The position numbers were made by a program, and so were the translations under genes. Shown one piece after another: positions 1 to 8,775 of a DNA stretch of 64,000 nucleotides. Below the pieces are notes generated by a model. The model was not told the DNA's origin, did no database searches, and saw only the letters and a list, made by a program, of their open reading frames with translations. The stretch comes from JAGPUQ01 sp049325095 (lineage in GTDB: Bacteria > Pseudomonadota > Gammaproteobacteria > Pseudomonadales > Porticoccaceae): contig JBMOPO010000033.1 in the NCBI GenBank assembly GCA_049325095.1, positions 26,485 to 90,484 of the forward strand. Reading direction: 5' to 3'. Each line of letters begins with the position of its first letter. Position 1 is the stretch's first letter.

Positions 1-568
1 CCAGGGTGCGCAGCAGCTCTTCGCGCTCGGCGCTGTTGGCCGCTTCCATCACCGCGCGCCGGGAAACGACCACGTTGTTGCGCTTCTGATCGAGTTTGAT
101 GATCTTGAATTCGAGGGGCTTGTCTTCCAGATGGGTGGTCTCGCGCACCGGCCGGACGTCGACCAGGGAGCCGGGCAGAAAGGCGCGCACCCCGTCCAGA
201 TCGACGGTGAAGCCGCCCTTGACCTTGCCGCTGATGACCCCGGTAACGGTCTCGCCTTTGCTGAACGCGGACTCCAGCACCATCCAGGATTCCGCGCGCC
301 GGGCCTTTTCGCGCGACAGCCGGGTCGCCCCGAATCCGTCCTCGACGGCCTCCAGGGCCACCTGCACTTCGTCACCGATGGCGACCGTGGGCTGCCCGTT
401 TTCATCCAGAAACTGACTGAGCGGGATGACCCCCTCGGATTTCAGGCCGGCATGGACGGTGACCCAGTCCTTGTCGATATCGATCACCACTCCGGTGACG
501 ATGGTGCCCGGCACCATCTCGACGGTCTTCAGGCTTTCTTCGAACAGTTGGGCAAAACTTTCGCTCAT
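1..568 (-). CDS. rpsA: 30S ribosomal protein S1 (3' end beyond window)
   Basis: This is the N-terminal 189 residues of ribosomal protein S1, the large RNA-binding protein of the 30S subunit that helps load mRNA. The protein opens MSESFAQLFEESL and shows the first two S1 OB-fold repeats: one around residues 20-85 (GTIVTGVVIDIDKDWVTVHAG) and one from about 105 (GETVTGVISGKVKGGFTVDL). The ATG at 566-568 is the natural start for this family. The gene is cut by the left window edge, so its repeat number cannot be judged. Its position just downstream of cmk is the standard proteobacterial arrangement. Confidence 0.96.
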   Translation of the reverse strand, partial: MSESFAQLFEESLKTVEMVPGTIVTGVVIDIDKDWVTVHAGLKSEGVIPLSQFLDENGQPTVAIGDEVQVALEAVEDGFGATRLSREKARRAESWMVLESAFSKGETVTGVISGKVKGGFTVDLDGVRAFLPGSLVDVRPVRETTHLEDKPLEFKIIKLDQKRNNVVVSRRAVMEAANSAEREELLRTL

Positions 569-719
569 TGCGTCGGGTACTCATGTGATGCGCTTGCGCG
601 CCGACTTCCCGCCAGTTCGAGAAGTCGTCTGCGTCATATCGGCCCTGCGACCCCGGGGACTGGAGCCGTCGCAATGCCGTCCGGTAAAACTCAACCCGCA
701 GCGCCGGTGCCCTGAGTTC

Positions 720-1406
720 TCAGCACCCCAGTCGCTGCCGCGCGGCCGCCAGTACGGCGGCCACCACCTCGTCGATCGTGCGTCCGGTGGAGTCCAGGAC
801 CAGCGCTCCGGGCGCCGGCCGCAAGGGCGCGACCGCACGGTTTCGATCCCGCTCGTCGCGCTCGTCCACGGCCGCGATCAACTCGGGAAGACTAACAGCT
901 ACCCCCTTTTCAATCAACTGCTTATACCGCCTGCGGGCGCGCTCCTCAGAACTTGCGGTGAGAAACACCTTGAAGCCCGCGTCGGGAAAGACCACGGTGC
1001 CCATGTCGCGGCCATCGGCCACCAGACCGGGCGGCCGGGCGAAGGCCCGCTGGCGCCGCAGCAATGCGGAGCGGACCTCGGCCAGCGCGGCGATCTGGGA
1101 CGCCTGGACCCCGGTCGACTCGGCCCGCACCTGTTCCGTGACGTCCTCACCCTCCAGCATGACCCTGGGTTCGGCATCGCCCTGCATGGCGAAGCCGACA
1201 TCCATGTGCGCCGCCAGCACGGCGAGCCCCTCGACGTTGCCGATCGCCACCTGATGCCGGGCGGCGGCCACCGCAAGCGAGCGGTACAGGGCGCCGCTGT
1301 CGAGATAGTGAAATCCCAGGGTTCTGGCCAGGATCCGGCTGACGGTTCCCTTGCCGGCGCCGCTGGGTCCGTCCACGGTGATCACCGGTGCGGTCGCCGC
1401 CGTCAT
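720..1406 (-). CDS. cmk: Cytidylate kinase
   Basis: The 228-residue cytoplasmic enzyme phosphorylates CMP and dCMP with ATP for pyrimidine nucleotide recycling. The P-loop DGPSGAGKGT is at residues 12-21, YLDSGALYR (nucleoside site region) at about 34-42, and the DGRDMGT motif at 131-137. The frame is open further upstream, but the chosen ATG puts the P-loop at the usual distance from the N-terminus and forms a 4-base ATGA overlap with the stop of tyrA-aroA, indicating translational coupling. It lies between aroA and rpsA as in many gammaproteobacteria. Confidence 0.96.
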   Translation of the reverse strand: MTAATAPVITVDGPSGAGKGTVSRILARTLGFHYLDSGALYRSLAVAAARHQVAIGNVEGLAVLAAHMDVGFAMQGDAEPRVMLEGEDVTEQVRAESTGVQASQIAALAEVRSALLRRQRAFARPPGLVADGRDMGTVVFPDAGFKVFLTASSEERARRRYKQLIEKGVAVSLPELIAAVDERDERDRNRAVAPLRPAPGALVLDSTGRTIDEVVAAVLAAARQRLGC

Positions 1407-3640
1407 GCCGCGACTTCCGTCACCGCCAGGCCCAGATGGCGCGCCAGCCCGACGAAGTTGGGAAACGAGGTCGCGACATTCCCGCAATCGCCGATCCGGA
1501 TTTCCCCCGCGGCGCGCAACCCGGCGATGGCGAACGCCATGGCGACGCGGTGGTCGCCGTGACTCTCCAGGGCCCCCGCACCCAGGCGCCCCCCCCGGAT
1601 CCACAGGCCATCGGGCCGCGGCTCGGCCTGGATGCCGAGCCGGATCAGGCCGTCGGCCATCGCCTGAATGCGATCGCTCTCCTTGACCCGCAGCTCCTCG
1701 GCGCCGCGCAGCAGGGTGTCTCCCCGGGCGCAGGCCGCGGCGATAAACAGCGCTGGAAACTCATCGATGGCATTGGCGACCAGATGGCCCGGGATCTCGA
1801 TCCCGCGCAGCGGCGCATGGCGGACCCGGATATCGGCGATCGGCTCACCCCCCACCTCGGTCTGGTTGCTCAGCTCGATGTCGGCGCCCATGGCGCGCAG
1901 GATGTGGATGACGCCGTCGCGCGTCGGATTCACGCCCACCCCGCGCAGCACCAGATCCGAACCCGGGGCAATGCTGGCGCCGACCAGAAAGAACGCCGCC
2001 GAGGAAATGTCGCCGGGCACCCGCAGGTCGCAGGCCGTCAACCGGCCGCCACCGGTCAGGCGGATGCGGCCGTCCTCCCGGCGCACCTCGTACCCGAATC
2101 CCCGCAGCATGCGCTCGGTGTGGTCGCGGGTCGGCGCCGGTTCGCGCAGGCTGGTCTCACCCTGGGCGCGCAGACCGGCCAACAGCAGGCAGGATTTGAC
2201 CTGGGCGCTGGCGATCGGCAGGTCGTAGCGGATGCCGTGCAACCGATGGCCGCCGGCAATGTGCAGCGGCGGCGTGCCCGCATCGGTGGTCGCGATGCGC
2301 GCGCCCATCTGGGCGAGCGGTTCGGTGACCCGCCGCATCGGCCGCCGCGACAGGGAGGCGTCTCCGGTCAGGGTGACATCGAACGGCTGGCCGGCGAGCA
2401 GGCCGGCCAAGAGGCGCATCGAGGTGCCGGAGTTGCCCAGGTACAGGGGCCCCACCGGCCGCCTGAGACCGTCCATGCCCACGCCGTGGATCACCAGGGC
2501 GCCGTGGTCCGGACCTTCGATCACCACCCCCAGGTCGCGAAACGCCTGCAGGGTGGCGAGACTGTCTTCGCCTTCGAGAAAGCCGAGCACCCGGGTGACC
2601 CCCTCGGCCAGGGAACCGAGCATGATCGCCCGATGGGAGATCGATTTGTCGCCCGGGATGCGCGCCTCCCCGACCAGACGGCCGCCCGCGGCAACGCGGT
2701 AAGAACTGCGCCTCGGTGCTTGGTTCATATAGGGCTTGCTCTCCCGCATGACCTCGAAATGGCGGCGCGCCGCCTGCGCCCGGGTAAAGACACCGGCGAG
2801 CTGCTCGCCGTTCCCGGCGGCGATCGCCTCGCGCAGCCCGGCGAGTTTGTGGCCGAAATGATCCAGCGCCCCGAGCAGGGCGTGGCGATTGGCCAGCGCG
2901 ATGTCGCGCCACATCACCGGATCGGAGCCGGCAATGCGGGTGAAATCGCGAAAACCGCCCGCCGCATAGCGAAAGATCTCCCGGTTCTGCGCCAGCTCGG
3001 CCAGTGCCTCGACCAGCGCGAAGGCCAGCAGATGGGGCAGATGGCTGGTGGCCGCGAGAATCTGGTCGTGGCTCGTCGGATCCAGCTCGCTGACCCGGGC
3101 ACCCACGCCCGACCACAGCGCCCGCACCCGGGCCAGGTGGTCGGCACCGGTGACTGCGAGCGGGGTGAGAATCACCTCGTGGTGGTCGTAGAGATCCGCC
3201 CGCGCCGCGCCCACGCCGCTTTTTTCCGATCCCGCGATGGGGTGCCCGGGCACCAGTTGCGGGGGCACTGCGCCATAGATCTCCCGCGCCGCCGCGACCA
3301 CGCTGCCCTTGACGCTGGCGACATCGGTGACCGTGACCTGCGGATCGCAGTGGTCCCGAACCCTGGCGAGGATCTCCGGCAGACTCAGGGTGGGCACGCA
3401 GATCACCACCAGATCGCCGGGTTCGAGCTCGGCCAGCCCCCGCGCGAGATCGGGCACCACCCGATCGACGATCCGCCCGCGCAATGCCTGCTCCCGGGTC
3501 TCGGGACTGCGGGAACTGCCGATCAGCTCGCGAAACAGGCCGCCGCGCCGCGCCGCGAGCGCCAGGCTGCCACCCATCAGTCCCAGCCCGACGACCAGCA
3601 GGCGCGCGCCGATCACCGGCTGCTGCAGGGTTTCGGCCAT
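1403..3640 (-). CDS. tyrA-aroA: Fused prephenate dehydrogenase / EPSP synthase
   Basis: A 745-residue bifunctional protein joins two steps of aromatic amino acid synthesis. Residues 1 to about 295 are TyrA: a Rossmann motif VVGLGLMGGS near 16-25 and the prephenate-site segment HPIAGSEKSG at 133-142. From about 310 to the end it is AroA, 3-phosphoshikimate 1-carboxyvinyltransferase, with PGDKSISHR at 329-337, LGNSGTSMR, the late ESDRI segment and GDHRVAMA. The same fusion is known from Pseudomonas. It follows pheA by 4 bases and overlaps cmk, so this is one shikimate/phenylalanine/tyrosine operon. Confidence 0.96.
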   Translation of the reverse strand: MAETLQQPVIGARLLVVGLGLMGGSLALAARRGGLFRELIGSSRSPETREQALRGRIVDRVVPDLARGLAELEPGDLVVICVPTLSLPEILARVRDHCDPQVTVTDVASVKGSVVAAAREIYGAVPPQLVPGHPIAGSEKSGVGAARADLYDHHEVILTPLAVTGADHLARVRALWSGVGARVSELDPTSHDQILAATSHLPHLLAFALVEALAELAQNREIFRYAAGGFRDFTRIAGSDPVMWRDIALANRHALLGALDHFGHKLAGLREAIAAGNGEQLAGVFTRAQAARRHFEVMRESKPYMNQAPRRSSYRVAAGGRLVGEARIPGDKSISHRAIMLGSLAEGVTRVLGFLEGEDSLATLQAFRDLGVVIEGPDHGALVIHGVGMDGLRRPVGPLYLGNSGTSMRLLAGLLAGQPFDVTLTGDASLSRRPMRRVTEPLAQMGARIATTDAGTPPLHIAGGHRLHGIRYDLPIASAQVKSCLLLAGLRAQGETSLREPAPTRDHTERMLRGFGYEVRREDGRIRLTGGGRLTACDLRVPGDISSAAFFLVGASIAPGSDLVLRGVGVNPTRDGVIHILRAMGADIELSNQTEVGGEPIADIRVRHAPLRGIEIPGHLVANAIDEFPALFIAAACARGDTLLRGAEELRVKESDRIQAMADGLIRLGIQAEPRPDGLWIRGGRLGAGALESHGDHRVAMAFAIAGLRAAGEIRIGDCGNVATSFPNFVGLARHLGLAVTEVAA

Positions 3641-3644
3641 GTGC

Positions 3645-4745
3645 TCAGAGCACCGCGCGGGGATAGGAGCCCAGCACCCGCAGCTCGACCACGGTGGGCG
3701 CGATCTCGTCGAGCGTCTCGCGCACCTGCTGCTCGGCGCTGTGGCCGGAAAAATCGATGAAGAACACGTAATTCCACTTGCGGATCCGCGACGGCCGGGT
3801 CTCGATGCGGGTCAGGTCGATGCCCTTCCGCTGGAAGGGTTCGAGCAGCCGGTACAGGGCGCCGGGCTCGTTTTTCACCGACACCATGATCGAGGTCTTG
3901 TCCTCGCCGCTGGGCGCGACACATTCGCGGCCGATGATCAGAAAGCGGGTGGTGTTGTCCGGTTCGTCCTCGATGTTGCTGTGCAGCCGGGTCAGGCCGT
4001 ACAGGGACTCGGCCATCTCCCCGGCGATGGCGGCCGAGCTCCATTCCCCCGAGACCCGCCGGGCAGCCTCGGCATTGCTGTTGAGGGTGATGCGCTCGAC
4101 CCGCGGCAGGTGGGCATCCAGCCACTTGCGGCACTGGGCCAGCGACTGGGGATGGGAGTAGATCCGGGTGATGCTGTCCGGCCTGGTGTTGGGACCGATC
4201 AGCAGATGGTGATGGATGCGCAGCTCGACCTCCCCGCAGATCTGCAGGCTGGAGTCGAGAAAACTGTCCAGGGTGTGATTGACCACGCCCTCGGTGGAAT
4301 TCTCGACCGGCACCACGCCGTAGTCCGCCGCCCCGGCGGCGACTTCGCGAAACACCTCGTCGATGGCGGGCAGCGGCACGGCCACCGCCGAATGGCCGAA
4401 ATGCTTGAGCGCCGCCGCCTGGGTGAAGGTTCCCTCGGGGCCCAGGAAGGCGACCTTCACCGGCTGTTCCAGCGCCAGGCAGGCGGACATGATCTCCCGG
4501 AACAGGCGCGCCATCTCTTCGCCCGACAGGGGTCCGGGGTTGCGCTCCTGCACAGCCCGCAACACCTGGGCCTCCCGCTCCGGGCGATAGAACTGGGTCT
4601 CGCCCCGCGCGACCTTGACCGCCGCGATGTCCTTGGCCACGGCGGCGCGCTCGCTCAGCAGCGCGAGCAGACGCTCGTCGATGGCGTCGATCCGCTGGCG
4701 CAGCGCCGCCAGGGCATCGTCCCCGCGTTGGTCGGAGGTTCCCAT
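3645..4745 (-). CDS. pheA: Chorismate mutase / prephenate dehydratase (P-protein)
   Basis: A 366-residue bifunctional enzyme converts chorismate to prephenate and then to phenylpyruvate. An AroQ-type chorismate mutase occupies about residues 10-90 (RQRIDAIDERLLALLSERA). A prephenate dehydratase domain starts at VAFLGPEGTFTQAA near 98. A C-terminal ACT domain (about 285-360, with VKNEPGALYRLLEPF and the IETRPSR effector-site motif) suggests feedback inhibition by phenylalanine. The frame is open 19 codons upstream, but that part overlaps gyrA; the chosen ATG sits 4 bases after the gyrA stop. The serC gene often found here is absent. Confidence 0.95.
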   Translation of the reverse strand: MGTSDQRGDDALAALRQRIDAIDERLLALLSERAAVAKDIAAVKVARGETQFYRPEREAQVLRAVQERNPGPLSGEEMARLFREIMSACLALEQPVKVAFLGPEGTFTQAAALKHFGHSAVAVPLPAIDEVFREVAAGAADYGVVPVENSTEGVVNHTLDSFLDSSLQICGEVELRIHHHLLIGPNTRPDSITRIYSHPQSLAQCRKWLDAHLPRVERITLNSNAEAARRVSGEWSSAAIAGEMAESLYGLTRLHSNIEDEPDNTTRFLIIGRECVAPSGEDKTSIMVSVKNEPGALYRLLEPFQRKGIDLTRIETRPSRIRKWNYVFFIDFSGHSAEQQVRETLDEIAPTVVELRVLGSYPRAVL

Positions 4746-4749
4746 GTCG

Positions 4750-7293
4750 TCAATCCTGTTCGCCGGTATCGCGCACCACCGCCACACCCACCAACTGTTC
4801 ACCCTCCCGCACCCGGATCAGGCGCACGCCCTGGGTGTTGCGCCCGAGCACCGGGATCTCCTCCACCCGGGTGCGCACCAGGGTGCCCTGGTCCGAGATC
4901 AGCATGATCTCATCGCCATCGCCGACCTGCACCGCGCCCACCAGCGCCCCGTTGCGCGCCGAGGCCTGCATGGCGATCACTCCCTGGCCGCCGCGGCGGT
5001 GCAGCGGGAATTCGTCGAGCCCGGTGCGCTTGCCGTAACCATTGGCGCTGACCCCGAGGATCCAACAATCCCGATCCGGAATGATCAGCGCGATCATCCG
5101 CTCGCCCGCGGGCAGGCGCATGCCCCGTACGCCCCGCGCAGTGCGGCCCATCGGCCGCACCTCGGTCTCGGCGAACCGCACCACCTTGCCGGCGCTGGAA
5201 AACAGCATGACGTCCTGGTCGCCATTGGTGATCGCGGTGCCCACCAGGCTGTCGCCGGGCTCCAGCTCCAGGGCGCGCAGGCCCACGCTGCGAGGGCGGG
5301 AAAAAGCGTCCAGCGCCACCTTCTTGATGATGCCGGCGGCGGTGGCCATGAACACGAAGCGGTCGGCGCGGAATTCGCTCACCGGGAGGATGGCGGTGAC
5401 CCGCTCGCCCTCGTCCAAAGGCAGCAGGTTCACCAGCGGCCGGCCGCGGGCACCGCGGCCGGCCAGCGGAATCTGATAGGTCTTGAGCCAGTACACCTTG
5501 CCGGCGGAGGTGAAGCAGAGGATGGTGGCATGGGTATTGGCCACCAGCAGCCGCTCCACGAAATCCTCCTCCTTGACCGCGGTGGCCGACCGCCCGGTGC
5601 CGCCGCGGCGCTGCGCCTGATAGTCCACCAGCGGCTGGCTCTTGGCGTAGCCGGCGTGGGAGATGGTGACCACCCGCTCCTCCTCCGGAATCAGGTCCTC
5701 GGCGGTCAGATCGAGCTGGGAGGCCATGATCTCGGTGCGCCGGGGGTCGCCGAAGTCCCGGTCGACCTCCTCGAGTTCGGCGCGAATCACCGCCTTGAGC
5801 CGTTGCGGATCCTCGAGAATTTCCAGCAGGCCGCGGATCTCGTCCAGTTTTTCCCGATATTCCTCCAGCAGTCCGGCGTGTTCCATACCGGTGAGGCGGT
5901 GCAGGCGCAAGTCGAGGATCGCCCGGGCCTGCACCTCCGAAAGGCGATAGCCGTCGCCCTGCAATCCGGCCCGGGGATCCACGTCCTCGGGGCGGCTCAC
6001 GTCATGGCCGGCCGCGGTCAGGAAGGGCATCACCGCCGTTGCATCCCAGACCCGCGCCATCAGCGCCTCGCGGGCCTCGGCCGGACCGGGGGAAGCCTTG
6101 ATCAGCTCGATGACCGGATCGATGTTGGCGATCGCCACCGCCAGGCCTTCGAGCACATGGCCGCGCGCCCGGGCCTGGCGCAGCAGGTACAGGGTGCGCC
6201 GGGTGACCACCTCACGGCGATGGCGGAGAAAAGCCTCCAGCAGCTGCTTGAGGTCGAGGGTCCGGGGTTCGCCATCCACCAGGGTGACCATGTTGATCCC
6301 GAACACGGTTTCGAGCTGGGTCTGGGCGTAGAGCTGATTGAGCAGCACCTCGCCGACTTCGCCGCGCCGGAGTTCGATCACCACCCGCAGGCCGTCCTTG
6401 TCGGACTCGTCGCGCAATTCGGCGATGCCCTCGATTTTGCGCTCCCGGACCAGATCGGCGATGCGCTCTATCAGCCGCGTCTTCTGCAACTGATAGGGGA
6501 TCTCGGTGATCACGATCTGCTCCCGGTCGCCGCGCTCCATGGGTTCGACCCGGGCCCGGCCGCGCACCAGGATGCGCCCGCGGCCGGTGCGATAGGCCTC
6601 GACGATCCCGGCGCGCCCGTTGATGATGCCGGCGGTGGGGAAATCCGGACCCGGCACCAACTCGATCAACTGGTCGACCCCGAGCTCCGGGTCATCGAGC
6701 AGCGCCAGGCAGGCGGCGATCACCTCGGAGAGATTGTGCGGCGGAATATTGGTGGCCATGCCCACCGCAATCCCGGAGGAGCCGTTGACCAGCAGATTGG
6801 GGATCCGGGTCGGCAGGACCGCGGGGATCTGCTCGGTTTCGTCGTAGTTGGGAACGAAATCGACGGTGTCCTGGCCCAGATCGGCGAGCAGCGCATGGGT
6901 GATCTTCGCCATGCGGATCTCGGTGTAGCGCATGGCGGCCGGCGCATCGCCGTCGATGGAGCCGAAATTGCCCTGGCCGTCGATCAGCGGATAGCGCAGC
7001 GAGAACGACTGCGCCATGCGCACGATGGTGTCGTAGACGGCCGTATCCCCGTGCGGATGGTATTTGCCGATCACGTCGCCGACCACCCGAGCCGATTTCT
7101 TGTAGGGCCGGTTCCAATCGTTGTTCAGCTCGTTCATCGCATGCAGCACGCGGCGATGGACCGGCTTGAGGCCGTCGCGGACGTCGGGCAGGGCGCGCCC
7201 GACGATCACGCTCATGGCGTAATCCAGGTACGACTTGCGCAGCTCGTCCTCGATGTTGACGGGAAAGATTTCTCTGGCGATCAACTCACCCAT
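4750..7293 (-). CDS. gyrA: DNA gyrase subunit A
   Basis: The 847-residue gyrase A subunit cuts and rejoins DNA during ATP-driven negative supercoiling with GyrB. The active-site tyrosine is Y123 in MRYTEIR. In the quinolone region the residue equivalent to E. coli S83 is T84 (HGDTAVYD) and the D87 equivalent D88 is intact; threonine here is also the wild-type state in Pseudomonas, so it is not by itself a resistance mutation. The C-terminal wrapping domain carries the GyrA-box QRRGGTG. An acidic C-terminal tail like that of E. coli is nearly absent. It heads the operon running to rpsA. Confidence 0.97.
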   Translation of the reverse strand: MGELIAREIFPVNIEDELRKSYLDYAMSVIVGRALPDVRDGLKPVHRRVLHAMNELNNDWNRPYKKSARVVGDVIGKYHPHGDTAVYDTIVRMAQSFSLRYPLIDGQGNFGSIDGDAPAAMRYTEIRMAKITHALLADLGQDTVDFVPNYDETEQIPAVLPTRIPNLLVNGSSGIAVGMATNIPPHNLSEVIAACLALLDDPELGVDQLIELVPGPDFPTAGIINGRAGIVEAYRTGRGRILVRGRARVEPMERGDREQIVITEIPYQLQKTRLIERIADLVRERKIEGIAELRDESDKDGLRVVIELRRGEVGEVLLNQLYAQTQLETVFGINMVTLVDGEPRTLDLKQLLEAFLRHRREVVTRRTLYLLRQARARGHVLEGLAVAIANIDPVIELIKASPGPAEAREALMARVWDATAVMPFLTAAGHDVSRPEDVDPRAGLQGDGYRLSEVQARAILDLRLHRLTGMEHAGLLEEYREKLDEIRGLLEILEDPQRLKAVIRAELEEVDRDFGDPRRTEIMASQLDLTAEDLIPEEERVVTISHAGYAKSQPLVDYQAQRRGGTGRSATAVKEEDFVERLLVANTHATILCFTSAGKVYWLKTYQIPLAGRGARGRPLVNLLPLDEGERVTAILPVSEFRADRFVFMATAAGIIKKVALDAFSRPRSVGLRALELEPGDSLVGTAITNGDQDVMLFSSAGKVVRFAETEVRPMGRTARGVRGMRLPAGERMIALIIPDRDCWILGVSANGYGKRTGLDEFPLHRRGGQGVIAMQASARNGALVGAVQVGDGDEIMLISDQGTLVRTRVEEIPVLGRNTQGVRLIRVREGEQLVGVAVVRDTGEQD

Positions 7294-7374
7294 GGGCAGT
7301 TACTTCATCGTCCGAATCCAAGGTGCCGTCAGGACCGCGCAGAAGCGCTGGCGCCACATGAAAAAAAGCGCCGC

Positions 7375-7380
7375 ATTGTA
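7375..7380 (-). promoter_or_regulatory. Candidate gyrA promoter -10
   Basis: Read on the minus strand this is TGTGTTACAAT, with a -10-like TACAAT about 82 bases upstream of the gyrA start. No convincing -35 element is visible at 16-18 bases. The intergenic region is shared with the divergent amidohydrolase gene and contains a run of seven A on the plus strand. Confidence 0.35.
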
Positions 7381-7408
7381 ACACAGCCGCGCCACCCTTC
7401 CCCCGAGC

Positions 7409-7414
7409 TATACT
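7409..7414 (+). promoter_or_regulatory. Candidate -10 of the amidohydrolase operon (near-leaderless)
   Basis: A perfect TATACT ends only 8 bases before the ATG at 7423, which would put the transcription start about 2 bases before the start codon. No good -35 lies 17 bases upstream and no ribosome-binding site is visible, so a leaderless or nearly leaderless mRNA is possible. Confidence 0.35.
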
Positions 7415-7422
7415 GCGCGCCG

Positions 7423-8763
7423 ATGACCCTCCCAGCGCCGCCACAGCCCGCCGATCTGGTGGTTTCCGCCAGTTGGGTGCTGCCCGTGATCCCGCGCGGC
7501 GCGCTCTACCGGGATTGCGCCTGCGCGATCCGCGACGGCCGCATCCTGGCGCTGCTGCCGCGGGCCGAAGCCGAGCGCCGCTACGCGGCGGCCGAGACCC
7601 TGCATCTGGCCGACCACCTGCTGATGCCGGGCCTGGTCAACGCCCACGGCCACGCCGCGATGACCCTGTTGCGGGGCTATGCCGACGATCTGCCGCTGGC
7701 GGAGTGGCTGGAGCAGCGCATCTGGCCGGCGGAAGCGCGCTGGCTGGGCAGCGAGTTCGTCGCCGACGGCACCCGACTCGCTGCGGCCGAGATGATCGCC
7801 AGCGGCACCACCTGTTTCGCCGACATGTATTTTTTCCCCGAGGTGGCCGCCACCGTCGCCCGCCATTGCGGGCTGCGCGCCCAGATCGCCTTCCCGATCC
7901 TGGACTTCCCGACCCCCTGGGCCGCGGATGCCGACCAGTGCCTGCACCAGGGCCTGGCCCTGTACGACGAGCACCGGGGCGACCCGCTGCTGCGCATCGC
8001 CTTCGGCCCCCACGCCCCCTACACGGTCGGCGACGCCAGCTTCGCGCGGATCGCCCTCTACGCCGGCGAAGTCGACGCGCCCATCCACATCCACCTGCAC
8101 GAGACCGCGCGCGAGGTGCGGGAGGCGCTGGCCGGGAGCGGCGAACGGCCCATCGCGCGCCTGCACCGCCACGGCCTGCTGGGGCCCGCCACCCAGTGCG
8201 TGCACATGACCCAGGTCGAGCCCGGCGACATCGAGCTGCTCGCCGCCACCGGGGCCCGGGTGGTGCACTGCCCGCGCTCCAACCTCAAGCTGGCCAGCGG
8301 CTGCTGCCCGGTGGCGGCGCTGCGCGCCGCCGGCATTCCGGTGGGCCTGGGCACCGACGGTGCGGCCAGCAGCAACGACCTCGACCTGTTTCTGGAGCTG
8401 CGCATCGCCGCGCTGCTCGCCAAGGGGCTGAGCGGCGATCCGACCCGGCTCGGCGCCGCCGAGGCGATCGAAATGGCCACCCTGGGCGGCGCCACCGCGC
8501 TGGGGCTGGACGGTGAGATCGGCAGTCTCGAGCCCGGCAAAGCCGCCGACCTGATCGCCGTCGAGCTGACCGATATCAGCGCCATGCCGCTCCATGATCC
8601 CCGGTCGCAACTGGTCCATACCGGCAGCGGCGCGCGCGTCAGCCACTCCTGGGTCCAGGGCCGCCCGCTACTGATCGAGCGCCGCCTGCAAACCCTGGAT
8701 CTGCCCGCGATCGCCGCGCGCACCCGGGAATGGCAGGCGCGGCTCGCCGACCCCTCCGCCTGA
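7423..8763 (+). CDS. mtaD: TRZ/ATZ-family amidohydrolase, likely MTA/SAH deaminase
   Basis: A 446-residue metal-dependent deaminase, predicted to act on 5'-methylthioadenosine and/or S-adenosylhomocysteine in the cytoplasm. The metal-site HxH is in GLVNAHGHAAM near residue 70, further histidines are in HIHLHET and CVHMTQ, and the catalytic aspartate is in LGTDGAASSNDLDL. It lies between gyrA and ubiG, where Pseudomonas has the equivalent gene, but the mtnA gene found there is missing. The ATG chosen is the first in a much longer open frame whose upstream part is antisense to gyrA. Substrate specificity is inferred from context. Confidence 0.85.
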   Translation: MTLPAPPQPADLVVSASWVLPVIPRGALYRDCACAIRDGRILALLPRAEAERRYAAAETLHLADHLLMPGLVNAHGHAAMTLLRGYADDLPLAEWLEQRIWPAEARWLGSEFVADGTRLAAAEMIASGTTCFADMYFFPEVAATVARHCGLRAQIAFPILDFPTPWAADADQCLHQGLALYDEHRGDPLLRIAFGPHAPYTVGDASFARIALYAGEVDAPIHIHLHETAREVREALAGSGERPIARLHRHGLLGPATQCVHMTQVEPGDIELLAATGARVVHCPRSNLKLASGCCPVAALRAAGIPVGLGTDGAASSNDLDLFLELRIAALLAKGLSGDPTRLGAAEAIEMATLGGATALGLDGEIGSLEPGKAADLIAVELTDISAMPLHDPRSQLVHTGSGARVSHSWVQGRPLLIERRLQTLDLPAIAARTREWQARLADPSA

Positions 8764-8775
8764 ACCGGCCCGCCC

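Noticed and set aside
1388..3760. 790-codon plus-strand open frame antisense to tyrA-aroA
   Set aside because: The real coding signal is the fused TyrA-AroA protein on the other strand with complete motifs; the plus frame has none.
6930..7070. Threonine at the GyrA quinolone position (T84)
   Set aside because: Threonine here is the natural state in several gammaproteobacteria including Pseudomonas, and D88 is intact, so it is not evidence of acquired resistance.
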